Part shown: positions 1 to 7,052 of the stretch, one piece after another
Layout of the letters: every line of letters starts with the position of its first letter
Position numbering within the stretch: the stretch's first letter is position 1
Assembly: GCA_910587645.1 (NCBI GenBank)
Contig: CAJUNA010000022.1
Span: 1-41,035 of the forward strand
Reading direction: 5' to 3'
Length of the DNA: 41,035 bases
From: an uncultured Oscillospiraceae bacterium
GTDB lineage: Bacteria > Bacillota > Clostridia > Oscillospirales > Oscillospiraceae
Program-made: the position numbers and the translations under genes
The notes under the pieces: generated by a model
The model's database searches: none
What the model was told of the DNA's origin: nothing
The model's input: only the letters and a program-made list of their open reading frames with translations

Positions 1-306
1 AAGAAAAAAGACCTGACACAGCAGGAGCTTGCGGATCTGAGCCATGTTTCTGTAAAGCAAATCGCCAATATCGAAAAGGGGAAAATGAATCCTTCTTATT
101 TGATTTTAAGAGCATTGGCAAAGGTCCTGCACATCTCTTTAGATACGCTTATAAATCCAGATATTTCTCTGGAGGATGAGGGTGTCAATCAGATGAAAAT
201 GCTTTATTCCAGCTGTCCGCCAGAAATGCGTGACACCCTGTTGCATCACACCCAAGAAACGGTGAAAGAACTGACAGAGTTGTCCGAAAAATTTGAAACG
301 AATTGA
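1..306 (+). CDS. XRE-family helix-turn-helix regulator, C-terminal part
   Basis: The frame is open from the first base, so the N-terminus lies outside the window. The visible 101 residues begin inside a Cro/CI-type helix-turn-helix: LTQQELADLS (helix 2), then VSVKQIANIEKGK (recognition helix) and the usual PSYLILRALAKVL helix 4/5 pattern, which is typical of small DNA-binding regulators. The last ~45 residues are charged and probably helical, with no recognised domain. Base composition here is more AT-rich than the genes to the right. A hairpin lies just after the stop. Such small XRE proteins are common in mobile elements, and the next 470 bp hold no clear gene, so this may be the edge of an accessory element (inference). 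The regulatory target is unknown. Confidence 0.85.
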   Translation, partial: KKKDLTQQELADLSHVSVKQIANIEKGKMNPSYLILRALAKVLHISLDTLINPDISLEDEGVNQMKMLYSSCPPEMRDTLLHHTQETVKELTELSEKFETN

Positions 307-307
307 G

Positions 308-346
308 CCAGTGAGTGAAATTTAACGATTCTCTCACTGGTTCTTT
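308..346 (+). terminator. Hairpin terminator after the XRE gene
   Basis: CCAGTGAG (308-315) pairs perfectly with CTCACTGG (333-340), and TTCTTTT follows. It starts two bases after the XRE stop codon, the expected place for an intrinsic terminator. The loop is rather long (17 nt). Confidence 0.65.
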
Positions 347-780
347 TCATTTTCGTAGAAAAGAGGCAAGCAATGCACAGGTATATACCCTGTGCCGCTT
401 GTTGGTGGCCGAAGGCTCCAAGCCCCCAGTAATCGGCACAGCTACGTCCGATGCACAAGCCGCCGTTGGCGTCTGCTGGCATATACCGGCAGGGAAGGAC
501 GCCCCCGGTGGAGTCGCCCCGGTGGGTGCACGGCTGCCGTCAGGCAGTACCACCGACGGCCTTGGCCGGTGGTGAGTAAGTGCGCCCTTAGCAGAGGGCC
601 GACAAAGAAAACGGAGCGCCCAGGTCATCCCCGGACGCTCCCCCTTCGGTTCCCTTCTGCTGGTCGAACACCGCCTTTTCAGCCTGTGTCATTTTGCCAC
701 AAATGAACCGTCAGCTATGTAATGTATTCGGTGGTGAAACCACCCTTTACACAATACATCTCATGAGAGCGTTTTACAAA
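347..780. other. Gene-free stretch, possible mobile-element remnant
   Basis: No frame here has both a plausible ribosome site and a recognisable product. Composition changes from AT-rich (XRE side) to GC-rich at about 390-700. Near the end are nested inverted repeats: ATGTATT (722-728) with AATACAT (753-759), enclosing GGTGGT (730-735) with ACCACC (739-744). Because oadA ends at 781 on the other strand, this hairpin could serve as its transcript end, although no U-run follows. I see no tRNA or integrase. Confidence 0.4.
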
Positions 781-2244
781 TTAGATGCTCTTGTCATCCA
801 CGTACAGCTCACGCACCCCATTGGGGCTAGCGGGCTTGGCGGCGGCAGGAGCGGCGGGGGCCGCAGGCTCATCGTGGGGGCCATCGCGCCAGGCCAGGAA
901 CTTGGGGGCCACCTGGGGGAACAGGGCCAGGCTCAGCACGTCTTCCTCGCTCTTGGCCAGGTCCTTGTACTCGGCCTTATACTTCTCCAGCTCCGGCTCC
1001 AGCAGGTCGGCGGGACGGCAGGTAATTACCTCATCGGGCTTGATGCCGGCCTTGGCGCGGACCTTCTCATTGACCTTGCCGGGGAGGGCGCCGTATTCGC
1101 CTTTCAGCACCGCACGGGACTCCTTGGTGAAGGTCTTGTACCGCTCGCCCATGATGATGTTCATGACGGCCTGGGTGCCAACGATCTGGGAGGACGGGGT
1201 GACCAGGGGAGGATAGCCGTAGTCCTCACGGACGCGGGGAATCTCCGCCAGCACATCGTAATATTTGTCTTCCTTCCCGGCCTGCTTAAGCTGGCTGATC
1301 AGGTTGGACAGCATGCCGCCGGGAACCTGATAAAGCAGGGTGTTGGTGTCCACGTTCAGCACCTTGGGATCCAGGGATCCGGTATCCTTGAGCCGCTGGG
1401 CCACCTTGCGGAAGTGGACGGCGGCATCGCTCATCTTGTTCAGGTCCAGCTTGGTGTCGCGGACGGTGCCCTGGAGGGTTGCCACCAGGGACTCGGTAGA
1501 GGGCTGGGCGGTACCGTTGGCCAAGGGGCTGAGGGCGGTGTCCACGATATCCACGCCGGCGTAAGCGGCCATGAGGTACACCATGTCGCCGGTGCCGGTG
1601 GTGTTGTGGGTGTGGAGGTGGATCGGCATTTTGACGCTCTGCTTAAGACGCTTGACCAGAGAGTAGGCGTCCATGGGCAGCAGGAGGTTGGCCATATCCT
1701 TGATGCACAGGGTATCCGCGCCCATCTGCTCCAGTTCCTTCGCCATCTTCACGAAGTAGTCTTCGCTGTGGATGGGGGAGATGGTGTAGGAGAGGGTGGC
1801 TTCCACAGTGCCGCCGTACTTCTTGGTGGATTTGATGGCCTGCTCCAGGTTGCGCACATCGTTGAGGGCATCGAAAATACGGATGATATCGATACCGTTC
1901 TCAATGGACTTGCGGCAGAAAGCATCTACCACGTCATCGGCGTAGTGCTTGTAGCCCAGGATGTTCTGGCCGCGGAAGAGCATTTGCAGCTTGGTGTTGG
2001 GCAGGTGCTTGCGCAGGGTGCGCAGGCGCTCCCAAGGATCCTCATTGAGGAAGCGCATGCAGACATCAAAGGTCGCGCCGCCCCAGCACTCCAGGGAATA
2101 GTAGCCGATGGAGTCCAGCACTTCGCAGGCGGGGAGCATGTCCTCGATGGTCATGCGGGTCGCGGCCTGGGACTGGTGGGCGTCGCGAAGGATAGTATCC
2201 GTAATCAAGAGGGGTTTCTTAGACAGAAATTCCATTGTTTCCAT
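781..2244 (-). CDS. oadA: Oxaloacetate decarboxylase alpha subunit (carboxyltransferase)
   Basis: This subunit transfers the carboxyl group of oxaloacetate to biotin, the first step of the membrane Na+-pumping decarboxylase, giving pyruvate. The 487-residue protein has the HMGL-like TIM barrel with the TILRDAHQSQAATR signature (18-30), a CIKDMA motif with the Lys (K182) that is carbamylated in this family, and the metal-site HLHTHN at 209-214. A PYC/OADA C-terminal domain follows. Classical OadA carries a biotin domain at its end; here the chain stops after an Ala/Pro linker and a short charged tail, and the biotin domain is a separate gene (3832-4173). The start is supported by AAGGAG 7 nt upstream. 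It is the last gene of the operon, 301 bp after oadB. Pyruvate carboxylase subunit B is the main alternative, but the neighbouring oadB favours the decarboxylase. Confidence 0.93.
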   Translation of the reverse strand: METMEFLSKKPLLITDTILRDAHQSQAATRMTIEDMLPACEVLDSIGYYSLECWGGATFDVCMRFLNEDPWERLRTLRKHLPNTKLQMLFRGQNILGYKHYADDVVDAFCRKSIENGIDIIRIFDALNDVRNLEQAIKSTKKYGGTVEATLSYTISPIHSEDYFVKMAKELEQMGADTLCIKDMANLLLPMDAYSLVKRLKQSVKMPIHLHTHNTTGTGDMVYLMAAYAGVDIVDTALSPLANGTAQPSTESLVATLQGTVRDTKLDLNKMSDAAVHFRKVAQRLKDTGSLDPKVLNVDTNTLLYQVPGGMLSNLISQLKQAGKEDKYYDVLAEIPRVREDYGYPPLVTPSSQIVGTQAVMNIIMGERYKTFTKESRAVLKGEYGALPGKVNEKVRAKAGIKPDEVITCRPADLLEPELEKYKAEYKDLAKSEEDVLSLALFPQVAPKFLAWRDGPHDEPAAPAAPAAAKPASPNGVRELYVDDKSI

Positions 2245-2287
2245 TCAATTGCTCCTTTCTTGTTCGCCGCGCACCGGCGGCGGGGGC

Positions 2288-2501
2288 TTACTTTTCTTGC
2301 GCCGCCAAGAAAAGTAACAAAAGAAAGCGGCTTAAGGGCGATAGCCCTTAAGAATCCTAATTTTTGTTTTTATTTTGCCTTTTCGTACGCTGCCAGCGCC
2401 TAACTTTTTTGCTTTGGGTACTCCCGGCGCCTCCATAGAACCGTGTACCGGTCTGCTCACACAAAAAGGAACCCAGGAGCCGGGGGCTGTCCGCCCCCGG
2501 C
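2288..2501. repeat. Cluster of perfect palindromes between oadB and oadA
   Basis: The 301-bp gap inside the oad operon (2245-2545) has no gene but three strong inverted repeats. TTACTTTTCTTG (2288-2299) pairs with CAAGAAAAGTAA (2306-2317) across a 6-nt loop. CTTAAGGGC (2331-2339) pairs with GCCCTTAAG (2344-2352). GCCGGGGGC (2479-2487) pairs with GCCCCCGGC (2493-2501). They look like a repetitive extragenic element and would fold in the oadB-oadA mRNA. Confidence 0.75.
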
Positions 2502-2545
2502 CAAAGAAGAGTCCATCTTCTGCGCCCGAAAGGCGCGGCGGGAAA

Positions 2546-3805
2546 TTAACCAAACAGGGCCATCAGCACACCGGCGGCGATGGCGGAGCCAATAACACCG
2601 GCAACGTTGGGTCCCATCGCGTGCATCAGCAGGAAGTTGGAGGGGTTAGCTTTCTGCCCTTCCACCTGGGATACACGGGCCGCCATGGGGACGGCGGATA
2701 CACCGGCGGAGCCGATGAGGGGGTTGATCTTTTCCTTGAGGAACAGGTTCATCAGCTTGGCAAGGAGCACGCCGCCGGCGGTGCCGCAGCCAAAGGCTAC
2801 CACGCCCATTACCATGATAGCAATGGTCTGGAGGGACAGGAAGGTGGTGGCGGTGGCGGTAGCGCCTACGGAAATGCCCAGGAAGATGGTAACAATGTTC
2901 ATCAGTTCGTTCTGGGCGGTCTTGTTCAGACGCTCCACAACGCCGGATTCCTTAAACAGGTTACCCAGCATCAGGCAGGCAATCAGGGGGGCGGCGGAGG
3001 GAACCAGCAGGGCTACGAAAACAGTAACCACAATGGGGAAGAGGATCTTCTCCCGCTTGGAGACCTGGCGCAGAGGACGCATGACAATCTGCCGCTCCTC
3101 TTTGCTGGTCAGTGCCCGCATGATGGGCGGCTGGATAACAGGCACCAGCGCCATGTAGCTGTACGCCGCAACGGCAATAGGGCCAAGCAGTTCAGGCGCC
3201 AGACGGCTGGTGACGAAGATGGCCGTGGGGCCGTCCGCGCCGCCGATAATGCCGATGGAGGACGCCTGGGCGGCGTTAAACAGGGTGGACAGGCGGCAGC
3301 CGGCATAGGTCATGAAAATACCGATCTGGGCGGCGGCGCCCAGCAGCAGGGTCTTGGGGTTGGCAATCAGGGGGCCGAAGTCCGTGCCAGCGCCCACGCC
3401 CATGAAAATCAGGCAGGGGTAGATGCCCAGCTTGACGCCCAGATACAGTACGTCAAGCAGGCCCACGGAGATGGACTGGCCTACCTGCACCGTGCCGCGC
3501 ACGGCATCGGAGACGCCCAATTCCTGCAAATGGTTCATAAACTCCTGGGTGATGGGCTGCCCACCGAAAAACTCCCAGTTGACGTGCCCGCCGGCAAACA
3601 GGATTTCATGGTACATCTCCGCGCCGGGCAGGTTGGTGATCAGCATGCCGAAGGCAATCGGCAGCAGCAGCAGCGGCTCGAACTTCTTCACGATCGCCAG
3701 ATACAGCAGCACGAAGGCAATGACCATCATAATCAGTACCTTCCAGTCGCCGGTGACAATCTGATAGAAGCCCGTCGCCTGAATAAAATTCATGATAGCT
3801 TCCAT
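2546..3805 (-). CDS. oadB: Oxaloacetate decarboxylase beta subunit, Na+ pump
   Basis: This integral membrane subunit decarboxylates carboxybiotin and couples that to Na+ export. The 419 residues are mostly hydrophobic helices, as is usual for OadB/MmdB/GcdB. Recognisable family segments include GVGAGTDFGPLIANP, GIIGGADGPTAIF (a Na+-site region containing the conserved Asp), PPIMRALTSKEER and the C-terminal NFLLMHAMGPNVAGVIGSA. The start has GGGAGG about 8 nt upstream. It sits between the biotin carrier (26 bp upstream) and oadA. Sequence alone does not separate the beta subunits of oxaloacetate, methylmalonyl-CoA and glutaconyl-CoA decarboxylases; the oadA neighbour decides the assignment. 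Confidence 0.93.
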   Translation of the reverse strand: MEAIMNFIQATGFYQIVTGDWKVLIMMVIAFVLLYLAIVKKFEPLLLLPIAFGMLITNLPGAEMYHEILFAGGHVNWEFFGGQPITQEFMNHLQELGVSDAVRGTVQVGQSISVGLLDVLYLGVKLGIYPCLIFMGVGAGTDFGPLIANPKTLLLGAAAQIGIFMTYAGCRLSTLFNAAQASSIGIIGGADGPTAIFVTSRLAPELLGPIAVAAYSYMALVPVIQPPIMRALTSKEERQIVMRPLRQVSKREKILFPIVVTVFVALLVPSAAPLIACLMLGNLFKESGVVERLNKTAQNELMNIVTIFLGISVGATATATTFLSLQTIAIMVMGVVAFGCGTAGGVLLAKLMNLFLKEKINPLIGSAGVSAVPMAARVSQVEGQKANPSNFLLMHAMGPNVAGVIGSAIAAGVLMALFG

Positions 3806-3831
3806 TTATTTTTCCTCCCAGCGAACCGGCC

Positions 3832-4173
3832 TTAGCCGATCACGCACAGCAGAGCGCCGGAATCGACGGCAGCACCCTTGGTGACGCTGACGGAAGCGGC
3901 GGTTCCATCGCAGGGGGCCATGATCTCGTTCTCCATCTTCATCGCTTCCAGAATGAACAGGATATCACCCTTCTTCACAGGGGAGCCGTTGGAAACACGC
4001 ACATCCAGGATCGTGCCGGGCATAGGGGCGGACACCTTCTCACCACCGGCGGGCGCGGCCGCCGCAGGGGCGGGGGCTGCGGCGGGAGCCGCAGCCACAG
4101 GGGCGGCACCGTCCATAGCTTCCACGGTAACTTCATAGACGGTACCGTTGACGTTTACTTTGTACTTTTTCAT
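3832..4173 (-). CDS. Biotin carrier subunit of the decarboxylase
   Basis: A 113-residue biotinyl carrier protein that shuttles CO2 between OadA and OadB. The N-terminal ~20 residues are a short beta segment, followed by a flexible Ala/Pro linker (about 22-45) and a lipoyl/biotinyl domain (about 46-113). The attachment motif is EAMKMEN, with the biotinylated Lys at K79. In many bacteria this domain is fused to OadA; here it is free-standing, as in the gamma (MmdC/GcdC) subunits of methylmalonyl-CoA and glutaconyl-CoA decarboxylases. AGAGGA lies 8 nt before the ATG. It depends on a biotin ligase that is not in this window; the transporter bioY is 6 kb away. Confidence 0.93.
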   Translation of the reverse strand: MKKYKVNVNGTVYEVTVEAMDGAAPVAAAPAAAPAPAAAAPAGGEKVSAPMPGTILDVRVSNGSPVKKGDILFILEAMKMENEIMAPCDGTAASVSVTKGAAVDSGALLCVIG

Positions 4174-4195
4174 AGCTCTTTTCCTCTCTTCTCAA

Positions 4196-4477
4196 TTAAA
4201 GTTTTTTGATGGACAAAATACGGATTCCGGCGGGATCAGTCCCCATTTCCTCCGCAACGGCAACGGCAATAGCCGCGACCATCGCCTGCCGGTTAGGAAT
4301 CGCTTGCTGGGCAGGCGCGGCGGGCGCGGCTGCGGCGGCAGGCGCCGGGGCGGGCGTCTTATCACCCATGGATCTGCAGATGGCGCTCATCGCCATGCAC
4401 AGGAGAATGATGCAGATCAGGCCGAAAAAGACGACGCCAATACCCATCAGGATGACGAACGGAATGGACGGTTCCAT
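4196..4477 (-). CDS. oadG: Oxaloacetate decarboxylase small membrane subunit (OadG type)
   Basis: A 93-residue protein with one N-terminal membrane helix (about residues 7-34), an Ala/Pro-rich linker (41-57) and a short C-terminal domain containing IPNRQAMVAAIAVAVAEE. This is the architecture of OadG/MmdD, which assembles the alpha and beta subunits. The frame stays open further upstream, but ATG at 4477 is chosen because GGAGGAAGCACCTA precedes it and the helix then starts normally. It is the first gene of the operon, about 105 bp downstream of a strong promoter, and 22 bp ahead of the biotin carrier. The family is poorly conserved, so the call rests on topology and position. Confidence 0.8.
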   Translation of the reverse strand: MEPSIPFVILMGIGVVFFGLICIILLCMAMSAICRSMGDKTPAPAPAAAAAPAAPAQQAIPNRQAMVAAIAVAVAEEMGTDPAGIRILSIKKL

Positions 4478-4582
4478 TAGGTGCTTCCTCCTTCTCTTAC
4501 AGATGTGCGCGGAGCCGTAAAAACAGCCCGCGCCGGTTCTCGTGAAAATCATAACAATTATCACGCGCGCGAAATTATTTTC

Positions 4583-4611
4583 ATTATAGCAAAGACTCCA
4601 AAAAATTTCAA
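4583..4611 (-). promoter_or_regulatory. Promoter of the oad operon
   Basis: On the minus strand TTGAAA (4606-4611) and TATAAT (4583-4588) are separated by exactly 17 bp. This is a near-consensus vegetative promoter about 105 bp upstream of oadG. No other promoter of this quality is seen inside the operon. Confidence 0.85.
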
Positions 4612-4719
4612 TACTTTTCCCTGCACATTTCCGACAAGTTTTCGGAGGTTTCCGGGCTTCCCTTTTCCCCTCCCGTATGGTATACTGGCCGGGAGATATT
4701 TGGCGGGGAGGATACTTCC

Positions 4720-5403
4720 ATGCGCTATCAGAATGTGGAGCGGGGCCGGTTCATTGCCCGCCCCAACCGGTTTATCGCCCATGTGGCACTGGGGGGAGGC
4801 ATGGTAGTCTGCCATGTGAAAAATACCGGCCGGTGCCGGGAACTGCTGGTTCCCGGGGCGCCGGTGTACCTAGAGCGGGCGGCGAATCCCGGCAGGAAAA
4901 CAGCCTATGACCTGATTGCCGTAGAAAAGGCGGGGCTGCTCATCAATATGGACGCCCAGGCGCCCAATAAGGCCTTTGGCGAGTGGGCGGCAGCGGGGCG
5001 GTTCCTGCCGGGGCTGACAGCCATCCGTCCGGAGTTCACCTGGGAGGATTCCCGGTTCGACTTCCTGCTGGAAGATGGGGCGGGAAAAATTTTCGTGGAG
5101 GTCAAAGGCGTCACCTTGGAGGAGGGCGGTGAGGTCCGTTTTCCTGACGCGCCTACCGAGCGGGGCGTGAAACACATGCGGGGGCTGCGGCGTGCTGTGG
5201 AGCAGGGGCACCGGGCGGCGGTGTTTTTTGTGGTGCAGATGAAAGGGCCTGTCCGCTTCCGGCCCAATGATTTGACCCATCCCGCCTTCGGCAGTGCCCT
5301 GCGGGACGCGGCGGCCCGCGGGGTGGGCGTGTACGCTTACGACTGCCGGGTCGCGCCGGACGAGCTGGAAATTGACGCGCCTGTGGCGGTGGCGCTGGAA
5401 TAG
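4720..5403 (+). CDS. sfsA: SfsA family DNA/RNA nuclease
   Basis: A 227-residue protein with SfsA landmarks: the N-terminal RPNRFIAHV segment (an OB-like region), a CHVKNTGRCRELLVPG block, then the nuclease-like core containing DFLLEDGAG, EVKGVTLE and ERGVKHMRGL. SfsA proteins have a PD-(D/E)XK fold; the D...E-V-K pattern is present here. The family was first linked to sugar fermentation in E. coli and later to nucleic-acid binding or nuclease activity; its physiological role remains unclear. GGGGAGG lies 8 nt before the ATG. TATACT at 4681-4686 could be a -10, but no good -35 accompanies it. It is transcribed alone and divergently from the oad operon. Confidence 0.9.
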   Translation: MRYQNVERGRFIARPNRFIAHVALGGGMVVCHVKNTGRCRELLVPGAPVYLERAANPGRKTAYDLIAVEKAGLLINMDAQAPNKAFGEWAAAGRFLPGLTAIRPEFTWEDSRFDFLLEDGAGKIFVEVKGVTLEEGGEVRFPDAPTERGVKHMRGLRRAVEQGHRAAVFFVVQMKGPVRFRPNDLTHPAFGSALRDAAARGVGVYAYDCRVAPDELEIDAPVAVALE

Positions 5404-5442
5404 GGCGTGGCGGGCGGTTTGCATACATTTATATAAAAAGCC

Positions 5443-5471
5443 TTTTCAAGTACGCGCCGCCGTAGTATAAT
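5443..5471 (+). promoter_or_regulatory. Promoter of the zinc-ribbon membrane protein gene
   Basis: TTTTCA (5443-5448) and a perfect TATAAT (5466-5471) with 17-bp spacing lie about 40 bp before the start at 5513. The -35 is weak, the -10 ideal. Confidence 0.6.
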
Positions 5472-5512
5472 GTAACAAAGGGCAAGTGTGGATTGATATG
5501 AGGAGGGTATGT

Positions 5513-5938
5513 ATGCGGCTGATAATGTGTGAGGAGTGCAGAAAGCGTTACGACTGCGAAAAGGACGATTTCTGCCCAAGGTGCGGCGCGTTCAACCAGG
5601 CGGTGAAGACCTGGACTACCGACGCCCAGGGCAATATCCGCAGGGTGGACGGCGTGAATGAGGCGAACCATGCCGGATCCTTTGTCCACAGCGAGGTACA
5701 TAAGGAGAAGCAAATCCGGCAGGCCAAAGGCATGGACTGGAACAGAAAAACCGCGCCCCAGCGGCGCCAGCCGCCAAAACCGGCTCCCCAGGGAAAATTT
5801 CCGCAGCAGTCCCAGCCGCCAGTGAAAACGGCAGGCACTATATCCACTGTGAAGGGGATCTTTTTGATTGCCGGGATCTCTCTGCTCCTGACGCTTTTGC
5901 TGCCGCTGCTTATGTGGCTTATAAATTTCGCTCTGTAA
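5513..5938 (+). CDS. Zinc-ribbon protein with C-terminal membrane anchor
   Basis: Unrecognised 141-residue protein. The N-terminus has a rubredoxin-like Cys knuckle set (C6, C9, C21, C24, with an extra C15) that should bind zinc. A polar, Pro/Gln/Lys-rich middle (about 65-110) is probably disordered, and the last ~25 residues are a single hydrophobic helix. The topology suggests a tail-anchored protein with the ribbon in the cytoplasm. The ATG at 5513 is preferred to upstream ATGs because AGGAGG is 7 nt ahead of it. It is a single-gene unit: a promoter lies just upstream and a long hairpin just downstream. A second protein with a zinc ribbon plus membrane helix is encoded at 30598. Function unknown. 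Confidence 0.8.
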   Translation: MRLIMCEECRKRYDCEKDDFCPRCGAFNQAVKTWTTDAQGNIRRVDGVNEANHAGSFVHSEVHKEKQIRQAKGMDWNRKTAPQRRQPPKPAPQGKFPQQSQPPVKTAGTISTVKGIFLIAGISLLLTLLLPLLMWLINFAL

Positions 5939-5945
5939 ATGGGCG

Positions 5946-5992
5946 GCATCCCCCTTGCCAGACAATGGTACGGCGCCTGGCAAGGGGGATGC
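5946..5992. terminator. Long perfect hairpin between convergent genes
   Basis: A 16-bp arm at 5946-5961 (GCATCCCCCTTGCCAG) pairs perfectly with 5977-5992 across a 15-nt loop. It starts 8 bp after the zinc-ribbon stop and lies 48 bp before the end of the convergent gene at 6040. No U-run follows on either strand, so termination is inferred from position and stability. Confidence 0.6.
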
Positions 5993-6039
5993 TGCTATGC
6001 TATATCGTTTGTAAAAATGAAGGAAGCAGGGGAATCCCA

Positions 6040-6819
6040 TCACGCCTGCCCGCTGAACCCAATCTCCATAGGCGCGGCGGCGACAGCCACGGAAGCATCC
6101 ACGGCGGCGTACTGCTGCACGGCGGCCTCCATGGATGCGGTAGTGGATGCCGGTAAGTCCTGGAACTGCTGGCGCAGCTCCATTTGGGTGGCAGTAAGCT
6201 GGGTGGCCAGCCGGTCGGAAATCTCCGCTTCCCGCAGGTAGCCGGATTCCCGGATCATCCGCTGGCTCTTGCGGCGGCGGAGCTCCTGGCGCAGGCGCTG
6301 CTCCTTCTCCCGCTGTTCCTCTTTGGCTGCTTTTTTGCGGCGCAGATCCGTGAGATGTTCCCGGTCCAGTTCCCGCTTTTTCTTCTCACCCCGGTTGACG
6401 GCTTTCTGTAGCTGGCTGATAGCCGCCTTGATCTTGGCGGCGTTGTCGCTGTCAGTCCGCAAGGCAGTCCGGAACTGCGCCAGTCTCCGGCGGGCATAGC
6501 CGGAAGCGGAATTGACTTCCATTTTGTTTTTTGCCCGGGCCAGCCGCGCGTAGGCTTCCAAGGGGGCATCGCCGTACCGGGTATTGTTTTTGGGCAGCTT
6601 CATCGCTTCCCGCTGGGCATCCGCCTTCTCCTGGGCTTCCCGGATCATTTCGATCAGGGTCTTGCCCTCTTCTTCCTTTTGGGAAAGAAAGGGGGGCATA
6701 CCCTCCTCCTCGCCTGCGGCGTTCACCTGGGCAGCGGCTTCCACCTGCTGTTCCTGCTCGCGGGTCCAATTCTGCTGGGGCTGTGCCCCGGCCGCGCCGT
6801 TTACACTGATGTCCTTCAC
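6040..6819 (-). CDS. Hypothetical charged coiled-coil protein
   Basis: A 259-residue protein with no membrane segment or signal peptide. The first ~60 residues are Gln/Ala/Glu-rich. Residues ~65-215 are highly charged (runs such as EKKKRELDREH and EEQREKEQRLRQELRRRK) and should form long helices or a coiled coil. The tail is Ala-rich. The start is a GTG at 6819, chosen because GGAGGG lies 6 nt upstream. It is a single gene, divergent from rex. I do not recognise a family. Its richness in Arg/Lys could suit nucleic-acid or cell-envelope scaffolding, but nothing visible decides this. Confidence 0.75.
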   Translation of the reverse strand: MKDISVNGAAGAQPQQNWTREQEQQVEAAAQVNAAGEEEGMPPFLSQKEEEGKTLIEMIREAQEKADAQREAMKLPKNNTRYGDAPLEAYARLARAKNKMEVNSASGYARRRLAQFRTALRTDSDNAAKIKAAISQLQKAVNRGEKKKRELDREHLTDLRRKKAAKEEQREKEQRLRQELRRRKSQRMIRESGYLREAEISDRLATQLTATQMELRQQFQDLPASTTASMEAAVQQYAAVDASVAVAAAPMEIGFSGQA

Positions 6820-6980
6820 GTCCGGCCCTCCTTTTCGACGGGTCTTTATTTTGTATATCGGCAGGAAACCTCTGGAAGGAAAGGGTGCGGGAAAGAATTT
6901 CTCCCGGAGTTATGTTCCGCCGCTGGGTGGATTTTCCGCCTGGAAGCGGCTCAAACGGCTGAAAATACCTGCCGCGCCGG

Positions 6981-7000
6981 ATTGACAAGTTATTGTCAAT
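6981..7000. promoter_or_regulatory. Palindromic operator over the rex -35 box, likely Rex site
   Basis: ATTGACAA (6981-6988) and TTGTCAAT (6993-7000) form a perfect 8-bp inverted repeat around GTTA. The TTG...CAA ends and 18-bp core length fit the known Rex operator layout (TTGTGA-N6-TCACAA type). Covering the -35 box would give NADH-relieved autorepression. That Rex is the ligand-binding protein here is inferred. Confidence 0.65.
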
Positions 7001-7010
7001 GTAGTAAAAT
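6982..7010 (+). promoter_or_regulatory. Promoter of rex
   Basis: TTGACA (6982-6987) and TAAAAT (7005-7010) are 17 bp apart, about 45 bp before the rex start. The -35 box lies inside a palindromic operator. Confidence 0.85.
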
Positions 7011-7052
7011 GTAAAAAACTTTTGCAGGCTTGGGGAGGAATCTGTACATACT

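Noticed and set aside
694..2403. A long open frame on the plus strand (569 codons) opposite oadA
   Set aside because: It mirrors the conserved oadA gene, has no ribosome site, and its Gly/His/Leu-rich product is typical of a GC-rich antisense frame.
2375..3835. A long plus-strand frame opposite oadB
   Set aside because: It covers the conserved membrane gene on the other strand; its low-complexity Gly/His/Gln product and lack of a start signal mark it as a shadow.
4651..4686. sfsA promoter with TATACT at 4681
   Set aside because: The -10 is acceptable, but the sequence 17 bp upstream (TTCCCT) is too poor a -35 to list as a feature.
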